Shown: positions 1 to 8,538, counted from the stretch's first letter. The stretch: 51,602 bases of DNA from Candidatus Eremiobacteraceae bacterium (GCA_036511855.1 DATCBN010000022.1:1-51602), one strand, 5' to 3'. The notes: a model not told the origin generated them from the sequence alone. Made by a program: numbers and translations.

Positions 1-1389
1 CCCGCCGCTCATCTCTCCGACACGCTCGCAGCAGGAGCCGGACTCTGCGACGAAGCGGCAGCAGCGATCGTCGCGTCGGAAGCGCCGCGACGCGTCGACG
101 AACTCATACGTCTCGGCGTCGCGTTCGACCTAGCGGGCCCCGGCGAGCTCGATCTCACGCGCGAAGCGGCCCACAGTGCGGCGCGCGTCGCCCACGCCGC
201 CGATGCGACGGGCCGCGCGATAACCGAGACGCTGTCAGCGCGCGCCATGCGCCATCCGAACGTCAGCGTGCTCGAACGCGCGACCGCCGTCGAACTCATC
301 GTCGATGATCGCGGCTGCCGCGGCGCGTGGCTGCACGTGAACGACCGACTCGTCGCCGTGCTCGCGCCCGTCACCGCGCTCGCGACCGGCGGCAGCGGAC
401 GCATGTTCGCGCGCACCACGAACCCCGCCGGCGCAACCGCCGACGGTTTGCTGCTCGCGCTCAACGCCGGCGCGATGCTCGCCGACGTCGAGTTCGTTCA
501 ATTTCATCCGACCGCTCTCGCGCTCGCGGGCGCGCCGGCGCTTCTCGTCTCGGAAGCCGCGCGTGGCGAAGGGGCGATCTTGGTAGACTCGGCCGGCAGA
601 CGCTTCTGCTTCGACGCGGATCCGCGCGGCGAGCTCGCGCCACGCGACATCGTGGCTCGCGCCATCGCCCGCCAGTTGCAACGCGATCCCGCCGGGCTGG
701 TGAGGCTCGACGCGCGTCCGATCGGGTCGCCGGAATACGTGCGGTCACGATTCCCCAACATCGCCGCCGCGTGCGCGCGATTCGGCATCGACATCGGCAC
801 GACGCCGATTCCCGTATCGCCGGCGGCGCATTACCACATGGGCGGAGTCCGAACCGATCTTTGGGGCCGCACGTCGGTGGCCGGATTGTATGCAATCGGC
901 GAGTGCGCGTGCACCGGTTTGCACGGCGCGAATCGATTGGCGTCCAATTCGCTAGCGGAATGTCTCGTCTTCGCGGCGCGAGCCGCCGACGATATCCGCG
1001 GATCGGACAGCGAAGGATTTGCGATCGACGACCCCAACGCTGCGCCCGCCATTGTCGAGGCGCCCGATGGAATCGCAGCGGTCGCAGAGTTGATGTGGAG
1101 CGCTGCCGGACTGGAACGCGATGCGGCGCCGCTGCGCGCGGCGATCGACGTGCTCGACGCGATGCCCCGTGAACCGCGTCCGATCTCTCGCGCTGCGCTG
1201 GAAGCGCGTTCGGTGCTCTCGGCAGGATCCATCGCCGCTCGCGCGGCGCTCATGCGCGAGGAAAGCCGAGGCAGCCATTATCGCGACGATTTCATCGACC
1301 GCGATGACGCGAAATGGCGCACCCGGATTCTTTGGTCGTCGAGCGGTCCGTCGTTCGAACCGGTCGCCGCACCCGTGCCGAACGCATAG
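1..1389 (+). CDS. nadB: L-aspartate oxidase, 5'-truncated by window edge
   Basis: NadB oxidises L-aspartate to iminoaspartate with FAD, the first step of de novo NAD synthesis. The reading frame is already open at base 1, so the N-terminus with the FAD-binding Rossmann segment lies outside the window. In the visible part the frame begins with a HLSDTLAAGAGLCDEAA stretch, then EAAHSAARVAHAADATGR, both typical of NadB. Later come the FQFHPTAL-like segment and the GGVRTD...GLYAIGECACTGLHGANRLASNSL block, the conserved C-terminal FAD/substrate region of the fumarate reductase/NadB family. The first internal ATG at 247 is not the real start because conserved sequence precedes it. The nadC start lies 9 nt after the stop, so the two are very likely one operon. 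nadA is not visible and may lie upstream. Confidence 0.93.
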   Translation, partial: PAAHLSDTLAAGAGLCDEAAAAIVASEAPRRVDELIRLGVAFDLAGPGELDLTREAAHSAARVAHAADATGRAITETLSARAMRHPNVSVLERATAVELIVDDRGCRGAWLHVNDRLVAVLAPVTALATGGSGRMFARTTNPAGATADGLLLALNAGAMLADVEFVQFHPTALALAGAPALLVSEAARGEGAILVDSAGRRFCFDADPRGELAPRDIVARAIARQLQRDPAGLVRLDARPIGSPEYVRSRFPNIAAACARFGIDIGTTPIPVSPAAHYHMGGVRTDLWGRTSVAGLYAIGECACTGLHGANRLASNSLAECLVFAARAADDIRGSDSEGFAIDDPNAAPAIVEAPDGIAAVAELMWSAAGLERDAAPLRAAIDVLDAMPREPRPISRAALEARSVLSAGSIAARAALMREESRGSHYRDDFIDRDDAKWRTRILWSSSGPSFEPVAAPVPNA

Positions 1390-1398
1390 TCGTCGCTC

Positions 1399-2283
1399 AT
1401 GCGTCATCCGTATCAATCGTCGCCGCCGTTCACACCGATGACCGAACTCGAGGCAACGACGTTCGATTCGTTCTTGCACGCCGCCATCGCGGAAGACGTG
1501 GGCGGCGGCGACATCACGACCGATTCGGTCGTTCCGACCTCCGCGTCGGCCACGGCGGATGTGATCGTGCGAGACGAGGGCGTGCTTGCGGGCCTCGCGG
1601 TCGCGCTGCGTGCTTTCGCAATCGTCGAGCCGCGAATCGATCGCGATCTCAGAATCCAGGACGGCACGCGAGTTGGCGCGGGCACGACGGTCGCGCGATT
1701 GTCCGGACCGGCCCGAGGCATTCTGACCGCCGAACGCGTCGCCCTTAATCTGCTCGGGAGGCTTTCGGGCATTGCAACGCTCACGCGTTCGTACGTCGAC
1801 GAAATTAGCGGCTCTAAAGCAAAGATCGCAGACACGCGCAAGACCACTCCGGGTCTGCGTTCGCTCGAACGCTACGCGGTGCGAGCCGGCGGCGGCGTCA
1901 ATCACCGCTTCGGGCTGCACGACGCCGTGTTGATCAAAGACAATCACCTCGCCGCCGACGGGGGCGTCGGTGAAGCGGTCGCCCGCAGCCGGACAGGCGC
2001 TCCGGGCGGCCCCGTGATCGAGGTGGAGTGCGACACGCTCCAGCAGGTGACCGAAGCGCTGGCCGCAGGCGTCGACGCCGTCCTGCTCGACAATATGAAC
2101 GAAGCGACGATCGCAAAGGCTGTCCATATGGCGGCCGGACGAGCCATCGTCGAAGCGTCCGGAGGCATCAACTTGCGCACGGTGCGGGGCGTGGCGGCGA
2201 CCGGCGTTGACGTGATTTCGGTTGGCGCGCTCACGCACGGCGCGGTCTCACTCGACGTCGCCCTCGACTTTGTGTTGCGCTGA
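1399..2283 (+). CDS. nadC: Nicotinate-nucleotide pyrophosphorylase (quinolinate phosphoribosyltransferase)
   Basis: NadC converts quinolinate and PRPP to nicotinate mononucleotide, CO2 and PPi, the third step of de novo NAD synthesis. The protein is 294 aa from this start. Family blocks visible in order are EDVGGGDITTD near the N-terminus, ERVALNLLGRLSGIATLT, the KIADTRKTTPGLRSLERYAVRAGGG catalytic-loop region, HRFGLHDAVLIKDNH, and the C-terminal VEASGGINLRTVRGVAATGVDVISVGALTH barrel strands. The ATG at 1399 follows the nadB stop by 9 nt without a clear ribosome binding site. The ATG at 1438 (MTELEATTF) would give 281 aa and is a reasonable alternative, since the first 13 residues are not conserved in character. 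It probably depends on nadB for transcription. Confidence 0.95.
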   Translation: MRHPYQSSPPFTPMTELEATTFDSFLHAAIAEDVGGGDITTDSVVPTSASATADVIVRDEGVLAGLAVALRAFAIVEPRIDRDLRIQDGTRVGAGTTVARLSGPARGILTAERVALNLLGRLSGIATLTRSYVDEISGSKAKIADTRKTTPGLRSLERYAVRAGGGVNHRFGLHDAVLIKDNHLAADGGVGEAVARSRTGAPGGPVIEVECDTLQQVTEALAAGVDAVLLDNMNEATIAKAVHMAAGRAIVEASGGINLRTVRGVAATGVDVISVGALTHGAVSLDVALDFVLR

Positions 2284-2318
2284 TCGCCGGCGCCGCCGAC
2301 TCGATGATGGAGAAAGAC

Positions 2319-2738
2319 ATGACAAAACGTCCGGAAGACGTCCAGCAGGACTGGGTCAACGCGCATCTCGGCCGGTCTTCAAAACAGACCGTGGAACGAT
2401 TGCTGACGAGCCCTCAGGCGAAGGCCCCCGAAGGCGCGCCCGTGCTCACGCTTCGCGGCGTGAAGGCGCGGTGCGTCGCCGGCGGTGCGTCGAATTTTTG
2501 GATCGTGGGCCACGAGGCCGCCGAGCCTATGCTCTCCGGCGATTTCCCCATGACGGGCATGTCCCCGACCGCCTATTTCGTGCTGGCCCCGGGCTTCAAT
2601 TTTCTTCCGTACGCGGTGCCGCGTGCGCAATTGACGCCCGAAAACCACTCGATCACGGGCGACCTCGACGCGCTCGAAGCACAAATGCGCGACGTCTACG
2701 GTCAGTCAACCGGGAGCAAAGGGGCGACCCTCCCGTGA
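2319..2738 (+). CDS. Hypothetical protein (about 139 aa)
   Basis: I do not recognise this family. The start at 2319 is preferred over in-frame ATGs at 2304 and 2307 because GGAGAAAG lies just upstream at 2309-2316. The predicted protein is soluble with no signal peptide or membrane segment. The N-terminal third is charged and may be helical (TKRPEDVQQDWVNAHLG, KQTVERLLTSPQ). The middle is rich in Gly, Phe and Pro (ASNFWIVGHEAAEPMLSG, TAYFVLAPGFNFLPYAVP), and the end is acidic-helical. It sits 35 nt after nadC in the same direction and is followed by a similar-sized unknown gene. Codon use looks like its neighbours. Function unknown. Confidence 0.72.
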   Translation: MTKRPEDVQQDWVNAHLGRSSKQTVERLLTSPQAKAPEGAPVLTLRGVKARCVAGGASNFWIVGHEAAEPMLSGDFPMTGMSPTAYFVLAPGFNFLPYAVPRAQLTPENHSITGDLDALEAQMRDVYGQSTGSKGATLP

Positions 2739-2813
2739 GCGAATCCTTCGCCAAGGACCTCCCACGCCTATTGCGCGCGTGTCCGACCTCCGGTCGAAAA
2801 TAAGGAGGCGTTC

Positions 2814-3209
2814 GTGAGCAAACCCATCGAGCCCGAACACGTCACGCTCGAGTTTTACACGATGTGCTCGTTCCATCCAGACGACGAACCGGCCACTGCA
2901 CCAGTACCCCTCTTCGTTCTAGGGTACCGAGAAGGCGGCGAGCCGGTTTTCGTTTGGCTTGTGGACAAGCATCATTTCGACGGATCACGATTGACCAAGG
3001 ACACCTACTGGCTCCACGCGCTGAACAATCTTGAAGAATATTTCCACAAGAAGCTCGCCAAGTGCGTCGAGGAAGAAGCCTGCGTCCGTGGCGGACTTGA
3101 GCTTCTCGTGCAGACGTATCAGGGCCAAATGAGATTTACTCCGCTCACGCCGGTCGCCGACCACGCCTTTGGCCTGCGCCGCGCCCAGGAACTTTCCACT
3201 GCCGTCTAA
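2814..3209 (+). CDS. Hypothetical protein (131 aa)
   Basis: Not recognised. The GTG start has a strong ribosome binding site, TAAGGAGG at 2801-2808, and the reading frame has normal high-GC codon use, so the gene is very probably real. The protein is soluble and acidic. It has aromatic and hydrophobic stretches (VPLFVLGYREGGEPVFVWLVDKHHF), a histidine/tyrosine-rich middle (DTYWLHALNNLEEYFHKKL) and two close cysteines in KCVEEEACVRGG that could form a metal or redox pair. No signal peptide is visible. It follows the 2319-2738 gene by 75 nt in the same direction, which suggests, but does not show, that the pair act together. Confidence 0.78.
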   Translation: MSKPIEPEHVTLEFYTMCSFHPDDEPATAPVPLFVLGYREGGEPVFVWLVDKHHFDGSRLTKDTYWLHALNNLEEYFHKKLAKCVEEEACVRGGLELLVQTYQGQMRFTPLTPVADHAFGLRRAQELSTAV

Positions 3210-3282
3210 CGGCCGACGCCGCGCACCAAACGCAACGGTTGACGGGCGGTCGTAAGGCCGCCCGCTCTATGCTTGAGGTCCT

Positions 3283-4365
3283 ATGCCCAGAGCCAACGTC
3301 ACCCAGGCCACGTCCCCCGGCCGTCAGCGAGTCGTCATCGCCGGCGTTGACACGGGCGACGATCACACGCGTTTCGACGTCGAAATGGACGAACTCGGCG
3401 CGTTGGCCAACGCCGCGGGCGCCGACGTCGTCGCGCGCATCGTGCAGCGCAGGTCCGCGGTCGACGCGGCCAGCCTTCTCGGCTCGGGAAAAGTGACCGA
3501 AGTGGCCGACGCGGCTCGGGCGAACGGCGCTTCGACCGTCCTCACGCTCAATGCGTTGCGGCCGCGGCAGCGCACGAATCTTGAGAAGCTGCTCGGCGGT
3601 GAGATCTCCGTGCTCGACCGGTCCGTGGTCATACTCGACATCTTCGCGCAGCACGCTCGCACCGGCGAGGGCAAACTGCAAGTCGAACTTGCACAGCTCA
3701 AACACCAGGCCGCGAATCTCATCGGCGCTCGAGACGCGCTGTCGCGTTTGGGCGGCGGCATTGGAACGCGCGGACCCGGCGAAACCAAACTCGAGGTCGA
3801 CCGCCGTCACATCCGAGCCCGCATCGAACTCCTTGAAAAGCAGCTCGACCACGTGCAAACGCGGAGGCGCGAACAGCGGCGCTCGCGAGAAGGCACGCCG
3901 GTCGTCGCGCTCGTCGGCTATACGAACGCCGGCAAATCCTCGCTGCTCAACGCGCTGTCCGGCGCGACCGTCTACGTGGCCGATCAGCCTTTCGCCACCT
4001 TAGACCCGACGTTGCGCAAAGTGCGACTTAGCGAAGAGCGCGACGTCGTGCTCGCCGATACGGTTGGATTCATCAGCGATCTGCCGAAGGAGCTGGTCGC
4101 GGCGTTTCGCGCGACCCTTGAAGAAGTCACCAGCGCCGCCGCGCTCGTCCACGTCATCGACGCCAGTAATCCTTTTTGGGCGCGGCAGCGCGAGTCGGTC
4201 GAGGTTATTCTGCGGGAACTCGGCGCCGGCGACAAACCAACCATTCTCGCATGGAACAAATCCGATGTCGCCGGATCGAACATTCTCGGCGACGGTGTAG
4301 CGGTTTCAGCCAAAACCGGCGCCGGATTGCCCGAATTGCGTGCTGCGATCGCCGCGCTTGTCTAG
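3283..4365 (+). CDS. hflX: GTPase HflX
   Basis: HflX is a ribosome-associated GTPase that splits or rescues stalled ribosomes under stress in species where it has been studied. The 360-aa protein has the HflX N-terminal domain, including the SLLGSGK and LTLNALRPRQRTNLEK segments and the GGGIGTRGPGETKLEVDRR block around residues 157-175. A short coiled linker follows, then the G domain: G1 GYTNAGKSS at 212-220, G3 DTVGF at 259-263 and G4 NKSD at 325-328. The C-terminus is short, as in compact HflX proteins. The start is preceded closely by GAGG at about 3275. The 73-nt gap upstream contains a GGGCGG/CCGCCC hairpin that could be a weak terminator for the preceding gene. Confidence 0.96.
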   Translation: MPRANVTQATSPGRQRVVIAGVDTGDDHTRFDVEMDELGALANAAGADVVARIVQRRSAVDAASLLGSGKVTEVADAARANGASTVLTLNALRPRQRTNLEKLLGGEISVLDRSVVILDIFAQHARTGEGKLQVELAQLKHQAANLIGARDALSRLGGGIGTRGPGETKLEVDRRHIRARIELLEKQLDHVQTRRREQRRSREGTPVVALVGYTNAGKSSLLNALSGATVYVADQPFATLDPTLRKVRLSEERDVVLADTVGFISDLPKELVAAFRATLEEVTSAAALVHVIDASNPFWARQRESVEVILRELGAGDKPTILAWNKSDVAGSNILGDGVAVSAKTGAGLPELRAAIAALV

Positions 4366-4377
4366 GGAGATTTATTT

Positions 4378-4445
4378 TGTAGGAGGGCAAGCATCGCTTG
4401 CCCATCGCAAAAAAAAATGGGTGAGCGATGCTCACCCTACTACAA
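4378..4445. repeat. Composite intergenic hairpin repeat, locus 1 (two units)
   Basis: Two hairpins of the same design face each other: GGGCAAGC-ATC-GCTTGCCC at 4385-4403 and GGGTGAGC-GAT-GCTCACCC at 4419-4437. They are separated by an A-tract and enclosed by an outer imperfect inverted repeat, TTGTAGGAGGG against CCCTACTACAA. The element fills the gap between the convergent ends of hflX and the methyltransferase gene. The same core recurs at four other intergenic loci in this window (8513, 24681, 37340 and 46813). The layout resembles REP/BIME elements. It may also act as a bidirectional terminator here, but that is inference. Confidence 0.9.
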
Positions 4446-4457
4446 TACCGGGGTATG

Positions 4458-4967
4458 TTACAGAAGCACGCCTTCGCGTTTGAGCAGCGCGCGCTTGCGT
4501 GCCACGCCCGCCGCACCGCCGCCGTATACACCTATGGTTCCATCAGCGCGCACCACGCGATGGCACGGTACAATCAGCCAGAGCGGATTGTGTGCGATGG
4601 CGCTAGCCGCGGCACGAACCGCGAGCGGCCGATGAGCCTCGCGCGCCAACCATCGGTACGGACGCGTCTCGCCCCACGGAATGCGCATCGCCGCGAACAG
4701 CACGTCGCGTTCGTAGTCGCGCGCCCACGTTAGATCGACGGGAACGTCGACGTCGCGCTCGCCGCGCGCGAGCGCCGCAAGCGATTCGCGGATGAGCTTT
4801 GGCACGGGTTTGCTCTCGAGCCGCATTTTGAGGCGGCGCTGCGCCTCGTCAACGGCCGCGCGCGAGTCTTTCTCCGCGAACGCTACGCCCATGAACGTCC
4901 ACACCACGCGAATGCTGTCTTTGCCGGCGCGGCAGACGCCCGTATAGGCGGTTGGTCTCGCGCTCAA
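4458..4967 (-). CDS. ogt: Methylated-DNA--protein-cysteine S-methyltransferase (Ogt/MGMT type)
   Basis: This enzyme removes alkyl groups from O6-alkylguanine (and O4-alkylthymine) in DNA by irreversible transfer to its own cysteine. The 169-aa protein carries the active-site motif PCHRVV at residues 134-139 with acceptor Cys135. The preceding helix-turn-helix region reads IPWGETRPYRWLAREA and ends AIAHNPLWLIVPCHR, and YGGG follows. The N-terminal region of about 85 residues is a poorly conserved ribonuclease-H-like domain, as usual. The start codon overlaps the stop of the upstream P1 peptidase gene by 4 nt (ATGA), indicating translational coupling. No Ada-type regulatory domain is present. 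Assignment to Ogt rather than another MGMT paralogue is by length and motif only. Confidence 0.94.
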   Translation of the reverse strand: MSARPTAYTGVCRAGKDSIRVVWTFMGVAFAEKDSRAAVDEAQRRLKMRLESKPVPKLIRESLAALARGERDVDVPVDLTWARDYERDVLFAAMRIPWGETRPYRWLAREAHRPLAVRAAASAIAHNPLWLIVPCHRVVRADGTIGVYGGGAAGVARKRALLKREGVLL

Positions 4968-6130
4968 TGTCCGTAGCGGCGCAATATCTGCAAAAGCCGA
5001 TCATGGGGTAGGCCGTACACTGTGTTCCCGTCGCGCCCCACCGTGGTCTGACCGGCCAGCAGCGCGTTGATGACCGCTTCCTCGGTCGCATCTTCTGTCG
5101 CGTCGAAAAGCGAATTGATGTGGTATTGATCGAGTACGGTCACCGTCATCGTGCGCGCGTCCGGATAGTGTGGCACGACGTTGGCCGTGGAGAACGCGAT
5201 GATGAGATCGCCGCTGCCGGTGCGAGCGGTCGCTCCCGTGCGCGCAAGGCCAAGTGCTGCGCGCTTTGCAAGCCGCTCCAACTGATCGTGCAGCAGCGGC
5301 GCGTCGGTCGCGATCACGATGATGACGGACCCGTCACCCGCCTTCGGTTCGCGCAGCTGCAGATCTTGGATATTAGCGCCGACCGGTGCGCCGTCAACCG
5401 TCAGTTCGGCGCGCCGCCCCGTATTGGTGTTGACGAGCACGCCCGTGGTGTAGCCGCCGTCGCGCTCGGTCAACACGCGCGACGCCGTGCCGATGCCGCC
5501 TTTGAACTCGAACGACACCATGCCGGTGCCCGCGCCCACGCCGCCTTGTGCGACTTGGCCGCCCACCGCGGCATCCAGTGCGGCGACCGCGTCTGCCGCT
5601 GTGTTATGCCGGCCCTGCTGATCGTTGAGGAACGCGTCGTCGCACTCGGCCACGACCGGCAGCGGCACATCGTCATCGATGCCGACGCCCGGATACTGCT
5701 TGAGGTACCACGAGACGACCCCATCGTCAACGCGACCCACGGACAGTGTGTCGGTGAGCAGCACCGGCACTTCCATCCATCCGGCTTCATTTATCCACGT
5801 GGTGCCGGTCATTTCGCCGTTGCCGTTGAGCGCCCACGCCGCCGCGAAGACCTTGCGATGCCAGACATCGGTTCGAGGCATCACGGCGGTGACGCCGGTG
5901 CGCACGGGGCCGACACCGGGCACGAGTTTTCCGGAGCCTGACACGTGCGTCACCTGGCCGACACGGACTCCCGCTACATCGGTTATCGCGTCGTACTTGC
6001 CGGGCTGGAGCCGGCCAATATGAATGCCGAGAGCCGGCGCTTTCACGTACGGTCCCGACGACGAATACGATCCGCTCGAGACTGGTGACGCGGCAGCGAC
6101 CGCGGACAAAAGAAGCGCCCCTATCATCAT
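4964..6130 (-). CDS. P1-family peptidase (DmpA/BapA-type aminopeptidase), exported
   Basis: Members of peptidase family S58/P1 (DmpA, BapA) are Ntn-like aminopeptidases that cleave themselves to form two chains; known substrates include L-aminoacyl amides and beta-peptides. From the ATG at 6130 the protein is 388 aa and starts with a signal-peptide-like MMIGALLLSAVAAASP. Family motifs are the ITDVAGVRVGQVTH opening, RTGVTAVMPR, GAGTGMVSFEFKGGIGTASR, LVNTNTGRRAELTVDGAPVG and the very characteristic VIIVIATDAPLLHDQLERLA followed by RAALGLARTGA. An upstream ATG at 6205 would overlap the divergent gene and puts charged residues before the signal, so 6130 is preferred. The stop overlaps the methyltransferase start. 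Substrate unknown. Confidence 0.9.
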   Translation of the reverse strand: MMIGALLLSAVAAASPVSSGSYSSSGPYVKAPALGIHIGRLQPGKYDAITDVAGVRVGQVTHVSGSGKLVPGVGPVRTGVTAVMPRTDVWHRKVFAAAWALNGNGEMTGTTWINEAGWMEVPVLLTDTLSVGRVDDGVVSWYLKQYPGVGIDDDVPLPVVAECDDAFLNDQQGRHNTAADAVAALDAAVGGQVAQGGVGAGTGMVSFEFKGGIGTASRVLTERDGGYTTGVLVNTNTGRRAELTVDGAPVGANIQDLQLREPKAGDGSVIIVIATDAPLLHDQLERLAKRAALGLARTGATARTGSGDLIIAFSTANVVPHYPDARTMTVTVLDQYHINSLFDATEDATEEAVINALLAGQTTVGRDGNTVYGLPHDRLLQILRRYGH

Positions 6131-6204
6131 GCCGCCTCGTTCGGCGCTTTGGTCCCTTGCCCTCGCCAAGGACTTCATGCCGCCCTGCGCGCAAGCCAGG
6201 CGCA

Positions 6205-7365
6205 ATGCGTCGTGGTAGATTCGCGTTAGGGGCGGCTTTCAGCGCCGTTGGTCTCGCGCTGTGCCGCGGACCCTCGCTCGCGCTGGAACTGCAGGACCAA
6301 GCACCGGCTGGTCAGCCCGAACCGCTTCAAGCGCGAAGCATCCGGATTCGTCTGTTCAGCGGCAAGTCATTGATCCGCGCCGACGTGACTGGTGCCGATG
6401 CGAACTGCACCCCCGTTCTGTTTTCATTCGATGCCAACACGACGTTCAAGCCGACCGCTATCGGCGGGGGCGTGCCGCTCAGCGTGACCGCCTACGACTC
6501 AGGCGGGCTCGTCGCGTCGCGGCGCTACGCCGGCACGGTGACCATCGCGCCCGACCCCGGTGGCATCTTGATCATCAACGCAGTGGACCTCGAGGCGTAT
6601 ACGCCGTCCGTGCTCGGCGCGGAGATGGGACCGAGCTGGCCCTTAGAAGCGCTCAAAGCGCAGGCGATATTAGTCCGGACCTATGCGTTGCATGCCGCAG
6701 CCTTCAGCAAGAAGCCGTACGATTTGGGCGATGACACTTCAAGCCAGGTCTATCACGGTATCGACGCGGTCGCCGATCGCTTCACGTCGGCGGCCCAATC
6801 CACGGCCGGTCTCGCTCTCTACGCGGGCGAGTCGGTCGCCGACATTTTTTACAGCGCCGCATGCGGTGGCCACACGGCAAGTTCGGTGGAACTCACGGGC
6901 GTCATCGCACCGCCGTACTTGCGGGGTATCGCCGACGTCGCCAACAACGGCGCGGCGTATTGTGCAAAAGCGCCGTATTTTTCGTGGCAGAATGTGATTC
7001 CGACGGGCGCGCTCGAACGGATCTTTGATCTCGATGCCGGCGATCTCGCGAGCATCGACGCGAGCGCCACGTGGCCGGATGGTCGCGTGAAGAACGTCAA
7101 AGCAAGAAGCCACCGTGGCTTTGAGAATACCATGGACGGCCGCGTGTTCTACGGCAGATGCGGTGCACAGTTGGGCTATAAGGTTTTGCCGAGCACGATG
7201 TTCGGGGTGGCGCCCGATCCCGGCGGCTACGGCTTTACCGGCCACGGCATCGGCCACGGCATTGGGATGTGCCAATGGGGGGCGCACGGCCGCGCCGACG
7301 CCGGCATGAACGCCGCCGCCATTTTGAGCGCCTACTTCCCGGGAACGGTCTCACGGCTGGCGTGA
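6205..7365 (+). CDS. SpoIID/LytB domain protein (peptidoglycan lytic transglycosylase-like), exported
   Basis: SpoIID domains cut peptidoglycan strands that lack stem peptides; the family also occurs in non-sporulating bacteria. The start at 6205 gives a 386-aa protein with a clear signal peptide (RFALGAAFSAVGLALC...A). The SpoIID region begins with a VDLEAYTPSVLGAEMGPSWP block, then LEALKAQAILVRTYAL with the conserved catalytic Glu region. It continues with YHGIDAVADRFTSAAQSTAG, a FYSAACGGHTASS block and the C-terminal GHGIGHGIGMCQWGAHGRAD motif diagnostic of the family. It is divergent from the P1 peptidase with only about 75 nt between starts. No other sporulation gene is visible, so a role in cell-wall remodelling is more likely than sporulation. 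Confidence 0.92.
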   Translation: MRRGRFALGAAFSAVGLALCRGPSLALELQDQAPAGQPEPLQARSIRIRLFSGKSLIRADVTGADANCTPVLFSFDANTTFKPTAIGGGVPLSVTAYDSGGLVASRRYAGTVTIAPDPGGILIINAVDLEAYTPSVLGAEMGPSWPLEALKAQAILVRTYALHAAAFSKKPYDLGDDTSSQVYHGIDAVADRFTSAAQSTAGLALYAGESVADIFYSAACGGHTASSVELTGVIAPPYLRGIADVANNGAAYCAKAPYFSWQNVIPTGALERIFDLDAGDLASIDASATWPDGRVKNVKARSHRGFENTMDGRVFYGRCGAQLGYKVLPSTMFGVAPDPGGYGFTGHGIGHGIGMCQWGAHGRADAGMNAAAILSAYFPGTVSRLA

Positions 7366-7453
7366 CAGCCGTCACTTCGACGGACCTTTGACCCCATTGC
7401 TGTGATGTTCCGCCTCCGCGCGTGTCATATGCTCGGAGGACTTACACATTCAC

Positions 7454-8491
7454 ATGGACACAAGCATTCACTTTTCTGAAGAAGCCACCCGCACGTACGG
7501 CCCGGATGAGCTCGAGCAGCATCTTCGCGCTCTTGCGCAAACGGCAGCTTCGTTCGCTCGCGACATCGACGTCGATACCATGCTCGCATATGCGCTCCGC
7601 GCGTCGGCCTCCGGCTGTCACGCAAAGCGCGCGTTTATGATGACCGTAGACGGCCGCGATCTTTCACTCCGAGGCGTCGCACCGGCGCTCGGCATACTGG
7701 ATTCCGATGCGATCTCGTTTCGCATGGTCGCGGGAGAATGCGCGGCGATCGACGCGGCGCTGCAGCGCGGCGAATCAACGATTTTTCAGAGCGCGGATGA
7801 TCTAACGGGTTTCCCGCAGGTCGCGGCTGCTCTTGGCGCCCAAAACTGCTTGATCGCCCCGGTTTCGGCGGGCAAAGACATCATCGGCGTATTGTTCCTG
7901 TTCGACAAATACGCCCCATACGGCGGCTTCAATGCTCTCGACGTCGCATTCGTGCGCACAACCGTCGGCTTGCTTGGCGGCGCGCTGCAGGGCATGAGCC
8001 TTCGCGATAACGCTCCCTCGTCGTTCGTCGGCAACGTCTCGGGATTGGTCGCACAGCATCTTTTCGACGAAACGTTCGCGCTTGAGATGGAGCGCGCGCA
8101 GCGACTTGGCCTCGCGCTCGGATGCGTGGTCTTCAAGGTCCTGGAACACGGCAGTATCGCACAGACGCACGGATTGTCCTCAGCCGATGTCGTCATGCGC
8201 CACCTCGGGCAGACGCTCGCAAAACACGTGCGCCAAATCGATATTCTTCTACGATACGACGAGCAGCGGATCGTGCTGCTCATGCCGGGCGAAAAGGCCG
8301 AGACGGCCCGTGCGGTGATGCGGCGGCTTGACGCCACAGTGGTGCGAATCTCGTGGCCGAAAGTTGGCAAGGTCAGCTTGTCCTGTGGCGTCGCATCGTA
8401 TCCCGAAGATGCGAAGTCCGCTAACGAACTCGTGGCGACGGCGATCAAACACTCAGGGACGGCGGCCGAAGCCGCGATCGACGCCGCGTAA
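7454..8491 (+). CDS. GAF domain protein with degenerate GGDEF domain
   Basis: A 345-aa soluble signalling protein. Residues about 25-180 form a GAF-like sensory domain (HLRALAQTAASFARDIDVDTMLAYALR near the start, NCLIAPVSAGKDIIGVLFLFDKY as the GAF core). Residues about 205-335 have the fold pattern of a diguanylate cyclase: LGLALGCVVFKVLEH, DVVMRHLGQTLAKHVRQIDILLRY, SLSCGVASYPEDA. The signature is RYDEQRIVLLMPG at 267-279 in place of RYGGDEF, so the catalytic GGDEF loop is lost and cyclase activity is unlikely. It may bind a nucleotide or act as a scaffold. GGAGGA at 7436-7441 is 12 nt before the ATG. The downstream neighbour is convergent, so the gene is probably a single-gene transcript. 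Confidence 0.85.
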   Translation: MDTSIHFSEEATRTYGPDELEQHLRALAQTAASFARDIDVDTMLAYALRASASGCHAKRAFMMTVDGRDLSLRGVAPALGILDSDAISFRMVAGECAAIDAALQRGESTIFQSADDLTGFPQVAAALGAQNCLIAPVSAGKDIIGVLFLFDKYAPYGGFNALDVAFVRTTVGLLGGALQGMSLRDNAPSSFVGNVSGLVAQHLFDETFALEMERAQRLGLALGCVVFKVLEHGSIAQTHGLSSADVVMRHLGQTLAKHVRQIDILLRYDEQRIVLLMPGEKAETARAVMRRLDATVVRISWPKVGKVSLSCGVASYPEDAKSANELVATAIKHSGTAAEAAIDAA

Positions 8492-8512
8492 ATCCCAATT
8501 CTTATTGGCCAG

Positions 8513-8538
8513 TAGGAGGGCAAGCAGCGCTTGCCCCT
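8513..8538. repeat. Intergenic hairpin repeat, locus 2 (single unit)
   Basis: TAGGA precedes GGGCAAGC-AGC-GCTTGCCC at 8518-8536. This has the same flank and core as the composite elements at 4378, 24681, 37340 and 46813, but only one unit is present. It lies between two convergent genes, the GAF protein and the PBP4-type peptidase. Confidence 0.85.

Noticed and set aside
952-2238. Long open frame on the minus strand across nadB/nadC (428 codons)
   Set aside because: It runs antisense to two clear genes, its translation is Arg/His-rich with no motif, and such frames are expected from codon bias at high GC.
3210-3282. Strong promoter before hflX (TTGACG at 3239)
   Set aside because: The only -10-like hexamer, TATGCT, is 23 nt away, too far; the region mainly forms a GGGCGG/CCGCCC hairpin.
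6205-7365. Evidence for sporulation
   Set aside because: A SpoIID domain alone is found in many non-sporulating bacteria; no other sporulation gene is in the window.
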